NCBI GenBank assembly: GCA_028284325.1
Contig: JANQRX010000003.1
Span: 434,001 to 498,000 of the forward strand
From: Bauldia sp.
GTDB taxonomy: Bacteria > Pseudomonadota > Alphaproteobacteria > Rhizobiales > Kaistiaceae
Length of the DNA: 64,000 nucleotides
Direction of reading: 5' to 3'
The first letter of the stretch is position 1; every line of letters starts with the position of its first letter. This document shows positions 1 to 9,474 of the stretch, piece after piece. A program made the translations under genes and the position numbers. The notes below the pieces were generated by a model. That model saw only the letters and a list, made by a program, of their open reading frames with translations, made no database searches and had not been told where the DNA came from.

Positions 1-204
1 CCCGCCGCCGTTGACCTGGAGGTCGACGAACCCTGGCGCGATCAGCGTGTCGCCAAGATCGATCGTGTCATTCGTGCCCGGCAGGTCCGCGCGTGGCGCG
101 ACGGCCGTCACCCTGCCGTCCTCGATCACCAGGCCGTGGTCGCGCCGGGTCGCATCACCATCGAAGATCGCGGCGGCGTGAACCACCGTGGCCGCGGAAC
201 TCAT
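1..204 (-). CDS. nagA: N-acetylglucosamine-6-phosphate deacetylase, N-terminal part (cut by left edge)
   Basis: Only the first 68 codons are present; the gene continues past base 1. The reading starts MSSAATVVHAAAIFDGDATR and ends in DLQVNGGG, which matches the strand-and-metal-binding start (FVDLQVNGGGG) of NagA amidohydrolases. NagA removes acetate from GlcNAc-6-phosphate in the cytoplasm, giving glucosamine-6-phosphate. The ATG overlaps the stop of the upstream SIS-domain gene by four bases (ATGA), so the two are probably translationally coupled and share the operon led by the GntR regulator. The pairing with a SIS deaminase supports the call. Catalytic residues lie outside the window. Confidence 0.85.
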   Translation of the reverse strand, partial: MSSAATVVHAAAIFDGDATRRDHGLVIEDGRVTAVAPRADLPGTNDTIDLGDTLIAPGFVDLQVNGGG

Positions 205-1232
205 ACCGTTTCGGTCACCTTGGAGAGGTACTGCGGCGTGTCGGGCGAGAGCCCGCGGGCCAGCGCAAACGCCTCGACGAACCGATAGTACGAGACCAGC
301 GTCACCAGCGGATCGACCAGCGGGTGGCCGGCCGAGGCAGAGGGAAGACGCTGCGCCTTGTCGCCGAGCGCCGACGTGATGAAGACCTGCGCACCACGCC
401 CAGCCAACTCATCGGCGACGGCGGCGACCGCAGGTTCGGCCCGGTCGCCCACCGCGAGCACCAGGACCGGATACCCTTCTTCCACGATGGAGACGGGACC
501 GTGCAGGACTTCGGCCGACGAGTAGGACTCGGCGTGGACCTGGCACGTTTCCTTGAACTTGAGCGCTGCCTCGTTGGAAACGGCAAAACCCGGTCCGCGG
601 CCGAGAACGTAAAGCGACCTGCGATCGGACAGGGCCACCGCCAGGTCCGACCAGTCGCACGCAAGGGCGTCCTCGAAAGCTTGGGGAAGCCGCTGCAGCG
701 CCGCTTTCAGGTCACGATCGCCGGCGCATTCCGCCAGCAGCGAGAGGCAGGCGACCGCCGATGACACAACCGTCTTGGTGGCCGCCACGCTACGCTCCGG
801 CCCGGCGCAGATATCGAGCGTCGTCGCGCTGGCCGCAGCAAGCGGCGAGGCCGCATCGTTGGTGACCGCAAGGGTCGGCACGTTCTCGGCGCGCGCGGCC
901 TCAACGACCGAGACGATGTCGGGACTCCTCCCCGATTGCGAGATCGACACGACGGCGCCGTGACGGAGATTCAGGGAGCGCCCGTAGATCGACGCCACCG
1001 ACGGCCCGAGCGAGGCCACCGGGATTCCAAGGGTGAGCTCGCAGGCATACTTCAGGAGCATTGCGACATGGTCCGACGATCCCCGCGCCACTGTCGCCAG
1101 ATACGCCGGGTTCGTGGTCTCCAGGGTCAGAGCCGCTTCACGAACCGGCGCCAGGCCATCGCGCAGGAAGCGGTCGGTCGCGGCGGGAATCTCCTCGATT
1201 TCCCGGCGCATGAAGGTGCGTTCTTCGTTCAC
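201..1232 (-). CDS. SIS-domain glucosamine-6-phosphate deaminase-type protein (NagB-II/AgaS-like)
   Basis: A 343-residue protein with two sugar-isomerase (SIS) domains. The first shows ARGSSDH followed by SISQSGRSPD, the usual phosphosugar-binding loops; SVAATKT follows near residue 150. There is no N-terminal glutaminase domain, so this is not a full GlmS. Stand-alone double-SIS proteins next to nagA usually deaminate glucosamine-6-phosphate to fructose-6-phosphate. The start is GTG at 1232, overlapping the regulator stop by four bases (GTGA); an internal ATG at 1211 is possible. The order regulator, deaminase, nagA forms a GlcNAc-6-phosphate catabolic operon. An isomerase for a related aminosugar cannot be excluded. 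Confidence 0.85.
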   Translation of the reverse strand: MNEERTFMRREIEEIPAATDRFLRDGLAPVREAALTLETTNPAYLATVARGSSDHVAMLLKYACELTLGIPVASLGPSVASIYGRSLNLRHGAVVSISQSGRSPDIVSVVEAARAENVPTLAVTNDAASPLAAASATTLDICAGPERSVAATKTVVSSAVACLSLLAECAGDRDLKAALQRLPQAFEDALACDWSDLAVALSDRRSLYVLGRGPGFAVSNEAALKFKETCQVHAESYSSAEVLHGPVSIVEEGYPVLVLAVGDRAEPAVAAVADELAGRGAQVFITSALGDKAQRLPSASAGHPLVDPLVTLVSYYRFVEAFALARGLSPDTPQYLSKVTETV

Positions 1233-1975
1233 GCCGTCGTCATTTCGGCCACGAAGTCATAGGCGTCGCCACGGTAAATGGACAGCGTACGCTCAACCGC
1301 GCGACCGGTCTTGAGGAAGGAGATGCGTTCGATGTGAAGGCCGGCCGCGCCGGTGCCAACGCCGAGCAGGGTCGCATCTGCCGCGTTGACGTTGGCCGCC
1401 GAGATCCGCTGGATGGCCCGGACCGGGCGATTGCCGTCTTCCGCCAGAACCGCATAGAGCGATGTGGTGATCACATCCGGATCCGGCAGGATCGACCTCG
1501 GCAGGGTCGCGCGCTCGATCGCCAGCGGCCGGTCTTCCGCGCTGCGCAGCCGAGCGATGCGGGCGACCCTCTCGTCGTGCGTGAGACCGAGCGCAAACAC
1601 CTCCTCCGGCGAGGGATCGAAGATACCGCGCTCCAGCCATGTGGACGTGACCGTCATGCCGCGGCGCTTCATGTCATCGGTGAACGAGGTCAGCGTCGAC
1701 AGGCTTTGCTCGACGCGCCGCGAGGCGATGAAGGAGCCGGAGCCGCGCCTCTGAACAATGATGCCGTCCCTGACGAGTTCGGCGACGGCCTTGCGGACCG
1801 TGACCCGCGAGAGGTCGGTCAGGAAGGCGATGTCGCGCTCGGACGGGAGCGGATCGTTGACCTTGAGCTGGCCGGATTCGACCGCCGAACGAATGTGCTG
1901 GCTGAGCTGCAGATAGCGCGGGCCGCCGCTTGTCATCAACCAGCCATCCGGCGCAAGAAAGGCAGCGAAGTCCAT
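1229..1975 (-). CDS. GntR/HutC-family transcriptional regulator of the amino-sugar genes
   Basis: About 248 residues: an N-terminal winged helix (LPSERDIAFLTDLSRVTVRK, then a wing with RRGSGSF) and a C-terminal UTRA ligand-binding domain, the layout of NagR/YvoA-type repressors. I chose ATG 1975 because AGGA lies 7-8 bases upstream on the coding strand; ATG 2002 has no visible ribosome binding site. It is the first gene of the leftward nag operon and diverges from murQ. A 12-bp element repeated in reverse orientation at 2025-2036 and 3184-3195 is a candidate binding site. By family precedent the effector would be GlcN-6-phosphate or GlcNAc-6-phosphate; that is inference. Confidence 0.85.
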   Translation of the reverse strand: MDFAAFLAPDGWLMTSGGPRYLQLSQHIRSAVESGQLKVNDPLPSERDIAFLTDLSRVTVRKAVAELVRDGIIVQRRGSGSFIASRRVEQSLSTLTSFTDDMKRRGMTVTSTWLERGIFDPSPEEVFALGLTHDERVARIARLRSAEDRPLAIERATLPRSILPDPDVITTSLYAVLAEDGNRPVRAIQRISAANVNAADATLLGVGTGAAGLHIERISFLKTGRAVERTLSIYRGDAYDFVAEMTTA

Positions 1976-2024
1976 CGTCGAATCCTGCGGAAGGCGCCGC
2001 ATGGGGACGGCGGCATGATACCGT

Positions 2025-2036
2025 TATAATACCAAT
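2025..2036 (-). promoter_or_regulatory. Candidate operator, ATTGGTATTATA (copy 1)
   Basis: On the minus strand this reads ATTGGTATTATA, 50 bases ahead of the GntR start. The same 12 bases occur on the plus strand at 3184-3195 ahead of cutC. A looser match, TTGGCATTATGAC, overlaps the murQ start codon at 2127-2139. It resembles the TGGTnTAnACCA operators of YvoA/NagR-type GntR proteins only in its left half. Function is inferred from repetition and position. Confidence 0.45.
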
Positions 2037-2136
2037 GAAGGAATCTTTCAAAGTGCGATCGGGGGATTCAGGCGTATTTTTGTGATACGAGCGCTCCAAC
2101 AAAGCTCGAACGGAGCATTGGTTTCAATTTGGCATT

Positions 2137-3057
2137 ATGACGGATCCCGGCGAACATAAGCCGCCCCAGCGCACCGAGCGGCTGCATCCGAAGGCCAGCG
2201 GCCTCCAGTCCGAAAGCGACCTGGACATCCTCGCGGCGCTTCACGACGGCCATCTTGATGCGGCCCGGATCGTGGCGGAAGCCTTTCCGGCCATGGCACG
2301 CGCCGCCGATGCCATGGTCGAGGCGCTGCGCGCCGGTGGGCGACTGGTGTTTTCCGGCGCCGGCAGCGCCGGGCTGCTGGCTCAGACCGACGCCCTCGAA
2401 CTCGGCGGCACCTTCGGTCTGCCGGACAGGGCCATTGTGATCCTGATGGCCGGCCGTTCGGACGATCGCACGGTCCTTGCCGGCAGCGTGGAGGACGACG
2501 CCGAACAGGCGGCGCGGGACACCGCGACGGCCGGGATCACGGCCGGTGACTGCGTGCTCTGCGTTTCGGCGAGCGGCACGACCCCCTACACGTTGGCGGT
2601 GGCCAAACGGGCTGTCGACGCCGGGGCGACGGTCATCGGCATCGCGTCCAACGAGGGCGCGCCGCTTCTCGCCGTTGCGCACCTGCCGATCCTGCTCGCC
2701 ACCCCGCCCGAGATCGTCGCCGGGTCCACGCGCCTCGGCGCCGGAACCGCGCAGAAGATAGCCCTCAACATGTTGTCGACGCTTGTCGGCATCCGGCTCG
2801 GACACGTGCACGACGGCCACATGGTCAATCTGCGCGCCGACAACGCGAAACTGAGACGCCGGGCGATCGGGATGGTCATGACGGTGGGCAAGTGCTCCGA
2901 ACGGACGGCGTCGGAGGCTCTGGCCGCAACAGGGTGGCAGGTCAAGCCGGCCGTCCTCCTGGCGCTTGGCGCCCGCGACGCCGGCGAAGCGCGTCGCCTC
3001 GTCGACAGCGTCGGCGGCCGCCTTGATGCAGCGATCGCCGCTCTCGGCGGAACTTAG
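2137..3057 (+). CDS. murQ: N-acetylmuramic acid 6-phosphate etherase
   Basis: A 306-residue SIS-fold protein of normal MurQ length. Hallmarks in order: TERLHPKASGL near the N-terminus, GAGSAG with the catalytic-type Glu in DALELGGTFG, VEDDAEQ, SASGTTPYT, then GSTRLGAGTAQK and NMLST. MurQ cleaves the lactyl ether of MurNAc-6-phosphate, giving GlcNAc-6-phosphate and D-lactate, so it feeds directly into NagA and the deaminase of the divergent operon. No anhMurNAc kinase or MurNAc phosphotransferase is visible in the window; the phosphorylated substrate must come from elsewhere, or from a kinase beyond the left edge. The gene diverges from the regulator across 161 bases. Confidence 0.9.
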   Translation: MTDPGEHKPPQRTERLHPKASGLQSESDLDILAALHDGHLDAARIVAEAFPAMARAADAMVEALRAGGRLVFSGAGSAGLLAQTDALELGGTFGLPDRAIVILMAGRSDDRTVLAGSVEDDAEQAARDTATAGITAGDCVLCVSASGTTPYTLAVAKRAVDAGATVIGIASNEGAPLLAVAHLPILLATPPEIVAGSTRLGAGTAQKIALNMLSTLVGIRLGHVHDGHMVNLRADNAKLRRRAIGMVMTVGKCSERTASEALAATGWQVKPAVLLALGARDAGEARRLVDSVGGRLDAAIAALGGT

Positions 3058-3183
3058 AGCCGGCGCGGCGGAGAACCCGGCGCAACACCAAAGAGATACC
3101 AAATTCCGATTTCGGCGCACTGCACCGTTGTGATTCCCGGCGCGTTGGCCTTTTTTTCGTTGCACGCGCGTTAATGGTCCTGT

Positions 3184-3195
3184 ATTGGTATTATA
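3184..3195 (+). promoter_or_regulatory. Candidate operator, ATTGGTATTATA (copy 2)
   Basis: A plus-strand 12-base repeat of the element at 2025-2036, followed by CGACC, in the 273-base gap between murQ and cutC. The gap is otherwise unremarkable apart from a T-run at 3151-3157. The site suggests that the cutC-to-M81 operon has its own promoter under the same GntR regulator. Confidence 0.45.
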
Positions 3196-3330
3196 CGACC
3201 TGAACGAGGGTGAACAACTCGCAGGGCGCGGGGAGGGACTGGATGACGGCCTGCCGCACCACCGCCACGTGTGGTCTTGCAGATGTCGATAACGCCGTGG
3301 ACCTCGGGCTACGCAGCCCGCGAGGGTCCG

Positions 3331-4080
3331 ATGGCTGAACGTCGCGCCCTCCTTGAAGTCTGCGTCGATACCCTTGCCGGCGCTGCCATCGCCGCCAAGG
3401 CCGGCGCCGACCGTCTCGAGATTTGCGCCGTCCGCTCCGACGGCGGCGTGACACCGTCGCCGGCGATGATGCAGGCCGTCGCCGCCTTGCCGGTGCCGGT
3501 CTATGCGTTGATCCGTCCCCGCGCCGGGGACTTTCGTTTTTCGGCCGCTGAAGTCGCGGTCATGCAGGGCGACGTGCGCGCAGCACGCGACGCTGGGCTT
3601 GCCGGCGTCGTCATCGGCGCGAGCGACGCGACGGGCGCACTCGACCTCCCGGTACTGCGCGATCTCATCGCCGCCGCGGCGCCGTTGCCCGTCGCCCTGC
3701 ATCGCGCCTTCGACGTAGCGCCCGACATGGACGCGGCTCTTGAGCAAGCCATCGACCTCGGCCTCGAGCGCGTGCTGACCTCGGGTGGCCGGCCAGGCGC
3801 ATATGAGGGCGCCGACACGATCGCTCGCCTGGTTGCGCGGGCCGGCGATCGCATCTCCGTCATGGCCGGCGGCGGGTTGCGCCCCGACACGCTCGCGGCG
3901 TTCGTAGCCCGCACCGGCGTGCGCGAGATTCACGGTTCCTGCTCCGCTCCCATCCCGGCCGCCGACAAGCGCGCCGTCGAACTCGGTTTCGAGCATGCCG
4001 ACGGTCGGCTCGATACACATGCCGATGTCGTGCGCGCCATGCTGGCCGCCCTCGGCGAGCAAGGAGAGGCAGCGGCATGA
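3331..4080 (+). CDS. cutC: CutC-family TIM-barrel protein
   Basis: About 249 residues from ATG 3331, which has GAGGG 4-9 bases upstream. Family marks: LEVCVDTLAGA, AGADRLEIC near residue 30, YALIRPRAGDF, ALHRAFD, RVLTSGG and MAGGGL, with GVREIHGS near the C-terminus. CutC was named for copper homeostasis, but that role is doubtful: the E. coli copper phenotype was later traced to the small RNA MicL encoded in the cutC region. Here it sits between murQ and a Gfo/Idh oxidoreductase and overlaps the latter by ATGA, so a job in sugar catabolism is more likely than metal handling. The reaction is unknown. Confidence 0.85.
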   Translation: MAERRALLEVCVDTLAGAAIAAKAGADRLEICAVRSDGGVTPSPAMMQAVAALPVPVYALIRPRAGDFRFSAAEVAVMQGDVRAARDAGLAGVVIGASDATGALDLPVLRDLIAAAAPLPVALHRAFDVAPDMDAALEQAIDLGLERVLTSGGRPGAYEGADTIARLVARAGDRISVMAGGGLRPDTLAAFVARTGVREIHGSCSAPIPAADKRAVELGFEHADGRLDTHADVVRAMLAALGEQGEAAA

Positions 4081-5246
4081 GGGTCGGGATCGTCGGGCTG
4101 GGGGCGCGCATCACCAACGTCGCCAGGATGCTGCTGGGGGCCAAGCCGGACATGGAGCTGGTCGCCTATGCCGATCCGTCGCCGGCCGGCCTCGACGCGC
4201 TGCAGACCGCGACCGGCGCCACCCTGAAGGGCTATGGCGACCTTGCGGCCATGCTCGGGGCCGAGAAGCTCGACCTGCTGATGATCGGCTCGCCGAACTT
4301 CCTGCACATCGAGCATCTCGAGGGCGGGCTGCGCTCCGACGTGCCGCGCATCTTCTGCGAGAAGCCGGTCGTCATCAGCGAGGCCGAGACGTTCCGCCTG
4401 CTGGAACTCCTGCGCGACAACGGTGGCCACCAGCGCGTCGTCGTCGGCCTCGTGCTGCGCTACGCGCCCCTGTTTCGCGCGGTTCAGCAGGCGCGCAACG
4501 ACGGCACCCTCGGCGACGTCGTATCGATCGAGGCGAGCGAACACATCGCCCCGTACCACGCCCAGTTCTTCCACCGCGACTGGCGCCGCCATGCGGCCAG
4601 GAGCGGCGGCTTCATGCTGGAGAAGTGCTGCCACGACCTCGACCTCTACAACGACCTGGCCGGCGGCCGGCCGATGCGGATCGCCAGCTTCGGCGGGCGC
4701 AAGAGCTTCGTGCCGGGCAACAAGCCGCCGGCGGGGCACCGCTTCCCCGCGCCCGATCTGACCGGCCACGTCAGCCCGTTCGAGCCGCGCTGGGGCGGCA
4801 GCTCCGACGACGCCTTCACCTCCGACAGCGATCTCGTCGACTGCCAGACCGCGCTCGTCGAGTACGACAACGGCGTCAACCTCTGCTTCCACACCAATCA
4901 CAACGTGCCGGACGAGTTCCGACGCTTCGCCGTGATCGGGACCCGCGGCATGGCCGAGGGTGACTTCAACCGCAACTTCCTGCGCATCCACGACGCCCGT
5001 TCCGGCGATTGCCTGATCGATCGCGACGACCTCGACCGGGCCGGCGCCAGCCACAGCCTGTCGGACGAGACCATGGCGCGCGATCTGGCCGCCCATTTCG
5101 ACCACGACGCCCCGTTGCCGGTCACCGTCCTCGATGCGCTGGTGGCCGGTCTCACCGCCATTAAGATGGATGAAGCCCGGGTGTCGGGCACAGTGGTCGA
5201 CCTTGCGCCGACATGGCAGCGGTTCGATAGTTACGGTCTGGGCTAG
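4077..5246 (+). CDS. Gfo/Idh/MocA-family NAD(P)-dependent oxidoreductase
   Basis: A 389-residue protein: an N-terminal Rossmann fold (MRVGIVGLGARITNVARM; the third Gly of GxGxxG is replaced), the EKPVV motif near residue 103 that supplies the conserved Lys, then the alpha/beta C-terminal domain. These enzymes oxidise or epimerise sugars, cyclitols or glycosides. It overlaps cutC by ATGA and is followed eight bases later by the permease genes, so it belongs to the importer operon. A 3-keto-glycoside-forming step on an imported aminosugar derivative would fit the context, but the substrate cannot be read from sequence. Confidence 0.88.
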   Translation: MRVGIVGLGARITNVARMLLGAKPDMELVAYADPSPAGLDALQTATGATLKGYGDLAAMLGAEKLDLLMIGSPNFLHIEHLEGGLRSDVPRIFCEKPVVISEAETFRLLELLRDNGGHQRVVVGLVLRYAPLFRAVQQARNDGTLGDVVSIEASEHIAPYHAQFFHRDWRRHAARSGGFMLEKCCHDLDLYNDLAGGRPMRIASFGGRKSFVPGNKPPAGHRFPAPDLTGHVSPFEPRWGGSSDDAFTSDSDLVDCQTALVEYDNGVNLCFHTNHNVPDEFRRFAVIGTRGMAEGDFNRNFLRIHDARSGDCLIDRDDLDRAGASHSLSDETMARDLAAHFDHDAPLPVTVLDALVAGLTAIKMDEARVSGTVVDLAPTWQRFDSYGLG

Positions 5247-5254
5247 ACACTGAC

Positions 5255-6142
5255 ATGGTGACCGCGCGCAAGATCGACTACTTCCCCTACCTGCTGCTGG
5301 TGCCGGCCACCATCGTCACCCTGGTGATCGTCGCCTGGCCGCTGGTCGAGACCGTGCGCCTCTCCTTCACCAACTCCACGATGAGCCCCATCGAGGAGTA
5401 CATCGGTTTCGCCAACTACGAGAAGATGTTCTCGCGCCGCTTCCCCGAGGTGATCGCGCGCACCTTCATCTGGATGGCGCTGTCGGTCAGCTTCAAGATT
5501 CTGGTCGGTATCATCGGCGCCGTGCTGCTCAACGCCGCCGTGCCCGGCCGCACCCTGTTCCGCATTCTCGTCATGCCGCCGTGGATCGTGCCGATCGCGA
5601 TCGGCGTGTTCATCTGGGGCTGGATGTACAACGGCCAGTTCGGAATGATCTCCGGCCTGATGCAGCGGGCCGAACTGATCGACGGGCCGCTTGAGTTCCT
5701 CGCCTTCCGCAACACCGCCTTCATGGCCACCATCGTCACCGACGTATGGATCGGCACGCCGCTGGTGACGATCTACCTGCTTGCGGCCATGCAGGGCATC
5801 TCCCAGGACCTGCATGAAGCCGCCTGGGTCGACGGCGCCTCGCGGCTCTACCGGTTCCGGCGCATCACCCTGCCGCTGATCATGCCGGCAGTCGCCACCA
5901 TGTCGCTCTTGTCGGCGATCTGGACCTTCAACTCGTTCGACATCATCTGGATTCTGACCGAGGGCGGTCCGCGCAACGCGACCACCACCATGATCATCGA
6001 CACCTACAAGACCGCCATCAGCCGGTTCAAGTACGGCGAAGGCTCGGCCCGCGCGGTCATGATCGTCCTGTTCCTGTCGGTGTTCGCCGGGTTCTACTTC
6101 CTGATGATTTCCCGTTTCGCGCGGCGGGAGGTGATCGAATGA
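5255..6142 (+). CDS. Carbohydrate ABC transporter permease (MalF/UgpA type)
   Basis: A 295-residue inner-membrane protein with six predicted hydrophobic segments and the cytoplasmic EAA loop (EAAWVDGASRLYRFRRITLP) that docks on the ATPase. It pairs with the next permease, overlapping it by ATGA. Together with the binding protein at 7015 and ATPase at 8289 it forms a CUT1-class sugar importer. Context predicts an aminosugar or a short chitin- or peptidoglycan-derived oligosaccharide as substrate. Confidence 0.92.
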   Translation: MVTARKIDYFPYLLLVPATIVTLVIVAWPLVETVRLSFTNSTMSPIEEYIGFANYEKMFSRRFPEVIARTFIWMALSVSFKILVGIIGAVLLNAAVPGRTLFRILVMPPWIVPIAIGVFIWGWMYNGQFGMISGLMQRAELIDGPLEFLAFRNTAFMATIVTDVWIGTPLVTIYLLAAMQGISQDLHEAAWVDGASRLYRFRRITLPLIMPAVATMSLLSAIWTFNSFDIIWILTEGGPRNATTTMIIDTYKTAISRFKYGEGSARAVMIVLFLSVFAGFYFLMISRFARREVIE

Positions 6143-6981
6143 TCCACAAGTACCGCTGGTGGGAGTATGTGCTGATCTACGGCGGCCTGATCCTCTTCCT
6201 GATCTTCATCCTGGCGCCGTTCATCGAAGCGTTCGTGGTCTCGCTCAGGCCGCTCGATTCGGTGTTCTCGATCCCCTACCGGTTCATCACCGAGGAGATG
6301 AGTTTCCAGGCCTACATCGACATGTGGATCAACGTTCCGCTGTTGTGGCTCTACATCCTCAACTCGTTCTTCATCGCCAGCGCGGTGACGGTTCTGGCGC
6401 TGCTCGCGATCATCCCGGCGGCCTACGCGTTCTCGCGCTTCGAGTTCAAGGGCCGCGACGGCATGCTGGCGGCGTTTCTCGCCGTCAACATGGTCAGCGG
6501 CGCCGTCCTCATCATCCCGCTGTTCAAGGTCATGCAGCAGCTTGGCCTCCTGAACACCTATTTCGCGATGATCGCGCCGGGCACCGCGTTCGTCATCCCG
6601 ACCGGGATCTGGCTGCTGCGGTCCTATCTGCAGAAGATCCCCAAGGAGCTTGAGGAGGCCGCCTGGGCCGACGGCGCGGGCCGCATCTACACGCTGGTGC
6701 GCGTCATCATCCCCATCGCCACGCCCGGCATCATGGTGGTTGCCATCGCGACCTTCATCGCGGCCTACGCGCAGCAGTTCCTCTACGCGCTGACCTTCAA
6801 TTCGGTCAACGAACTCAACCCCCTTCCCGTTGGCCTGTTCCAGTTCTTCGGTCGTCAGACCGTCGTGTGGAACGAGCTGATGGCTGCAAGCCTGGTCGGC
6901 ATCTTGCCAGTGCTGATCGTTTACGTCTTCCTCCAGCGCCACATCGTCGCCGGTTTGACGGCGGGTGCGGTCAAGGAGTGA
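6139..6981 (+). CDS. Carbohydrate ABC transporter permease (MalG/UgpE type)
   Basis: A 280-residue permease with the EAA loop EEAAWADGAGRIYTLVRVIIP near residue 170 and the C-terminal RHIVAGLTAGAVKE typical of MalG-type subunits. It starts inside the stop of the partner permease (ATGA at 6139-6142). It forms the transmembrane channel with the 5255 product. The binding-protein gene follows after 33 bases with its own ribosome binding site. Confidence 0.92.
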   Translation: MIHKYRWWEYVLIYGGLILFLIFILAPFIEAFVVSLRPLDSVFSIPYRFITEEMSFQAYIDMWINVPLLWLYILNSFFIASAVTVLALLAIIPAAYAFSRFEFKGRDGMLAAFLAVNMVSGAVLIIPLFKVMQQLGLLNTYFAMIAPGTAFVIPTGIWLLRSYLQKIPKELEEAAWADGAGRIYTLVRVIIPIATPGIMVVAIATFIAAYAQQFLYALTFNSVNELNPLPVGLFQFFGRQTVVWNELMAASLVGILPVLIVYVFLQRHIVAGLTAGAVKE

Positions 6982-7014
6982 GATAGGTCCAACGGCAAAC
7001 AACGGAGGCTTCTG

Positions 7015-8226
7015 ATGAGAGTCTTATCTGTACTTCTTGGTAGCGCGATGGTGCTCGGCGTCGCGGGCATCGCAAGCGCCGACGACACCCGCATTCACAT
7101 GATCCAGTGCGGTGACAACACCGGCGGCGGCGTTGCGATACGCGACCGTCTGATCGCCGAATGGGAAGCGGAAAACGCCGGCTACGAGGTCGACATCGAA
7201 TACGTGCCGTGGGGCCAGTGTCAGGAGAAGTCGACGACGCTCGCTTCGGCCGGCAACCCGCCCGCACTGTCCTACATGGGCTCGCGCACGCTCAAGCAGC
7301 TCGCGCAGAACGATCTGATCGTTCCGATCGACATGACAGACGCCGACAAGGCGACGTATGCGCCGCCGGTGCTCGGCACCGTCACCGCTAACGGCCAGGT
7401 CTGGGGCGCGCCGACCGCGTTCTCCACCAAGGCGCTTTTCTGGAACAAGGACCTGTTCGCCGCAGCCGGTCTCGATCCGGAAACGCCGCCGAAGACCTGG
7501 GACGAGATGTACGAGTTCGCCAAGGCGATCAAGGACAACACCGACGCCGACGGCTTCGGTCTGGCCGCCGCCTCGTTCGACAACACCATGCATCAGTTCC
7601 TGAACTACGTGTACACGAACGGTGGCGCCGTCATCGACGACGCCGGCGAGATCGTCTTCAACTCGGAGAACAACGTCCAGGCGCTGGAGTTCTACGGTCG
7701 CATGGCCGAGGTCTCCCAGCCGGGCCCGGTCGCCTATGACCGCGCCAAGCTGCGGCCGCTCTTCGTCGAGAGCAAGATCGGCATGTTCATCTCCGGTCCG
7801 TGGGAGCGCAACCTGGTCAACGACGTGAACTGGGGCGTGGCCCCGATCCCGGTCGGCCCGATGGGACAGCCGGGTACGCTGCTGATCACCGACTCGCTCG
7901 CCGTGTTCAAGAACTCCGGCGTTGAGGAGCAGGCCGTGTCGCTGGTCAAGTGGCTCACTGGTCCCGACAACCAGCTCGAGTTCGAGATCGCCGCCGGTCT
8001 GACGCCGCTGCGCGACCTGCCGGGCGTGCAGGCCTTGCGCGATGAGGACCCGACCTGGACCGCGTTCCTCGACGCTATCCCGACCGGTGGTCCGGAGCCC
8101 TTCGTAACGGATTATGTCGGACTCCAGGACACCATCAACGAGGCCGTTCAGGGCGTCGTTCTGGGTGAGATGGACGCTGCCGAGGCGGTTGAGATGGCCG
8201 CCGAGCAGCTCGAAGAGTTCAAGTAA
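7015..8226 (+). CDS. Extracellular sugar-binding protein of the CUT1 importer
   Basis: A 403-residue periplasmic protein with a Sec signal peptide (hydrophobic residues 4-20, cleavage probably after ASA near residue 22). The mature part has the family-1 solute-binding fold, including SYMGSRTLKQLAQ, TAFSTKALFWNKDLF and a C-terminal EMAAEQLEEF. ACGGAGGC precedes the ATG. It delivers substrate to the permeases just upstream. Encoding the binding protein after the permeases is less usual. A strong hairpin follows the stop and may set its expression level relative to the ATPase gene. Confidence 0.92.
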   Translation: MRVLSVLLGSAMVLGVAGIASADDTRIHMIQCGDNTGGGVAIRDRLIAEWEAENAGYEVDIEYVPWGQCQEKSTTLASAGNPPALSYMGSRTLKQLAQNDLIVPIDMTDADKATYAPPVLGTVTANGQVWGAPTAFSTKALFWNKDLFAAAGLDPETPPKTWDEMYEFAKAIKDNTDADGFGLAAASFDNTMHQFLNYVYTNGGAVIDDAGEIVFNSENNVQALEFYGRMAEVSQPGPVAYDRAKLRPLFVESKIGMFISGPWERNLVNDVNWGVAPIPVGPMGQPGTLLITDSLAVFKNSGVEEQAVSLVKWLTGPDNQLEFEIAAGLTPLRDLPGVQALRDEDPTWTAFLDAIPTGGPEPFVTDYVGLQDTINEAVQGVVLGEMDAAEAVEMAAEQLEEFK

Positions 8227-8235
8227 GCGACACAA

Positions 8236-8264
8236 GGCCGGGCCCGGTTTGTCCGGGTCCGGCC
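8236..8264 (+). terminator. GC-rich hairpin after the binding-protein gene
   Basis: GGCCGGGCCCGG and CCGGGTCCGGCC form a 12-bp stem with one G-U pair around a TTTGT loop, followed by GTTTAA. It lies ten bases after the binding-protein stop and before the ATPase gene. It may be a partial terminator or an mRNA-stabilising 3' end. Confidence 0.65.
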
Positions 8265-8288
8265 GTTTAACCTCGGGGGCCGCACGCC

Positions 8289-9428
<1,140 letters not shown>

Positions 9429-9474
9429 GCCGGTCCCGCATCGAACCCACCGCCTGACGAGGACCATGAGATCC

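Noticed and set aside
2068..4062. A 664-codon minus-strand frame across murQ and cutC
   Set aside because: It is antisense to two well-supported genes, is very rich in Gly, Arg, His and Asp, matches no family I know and has no ribosome site. High GC leaves long open antisense frames.
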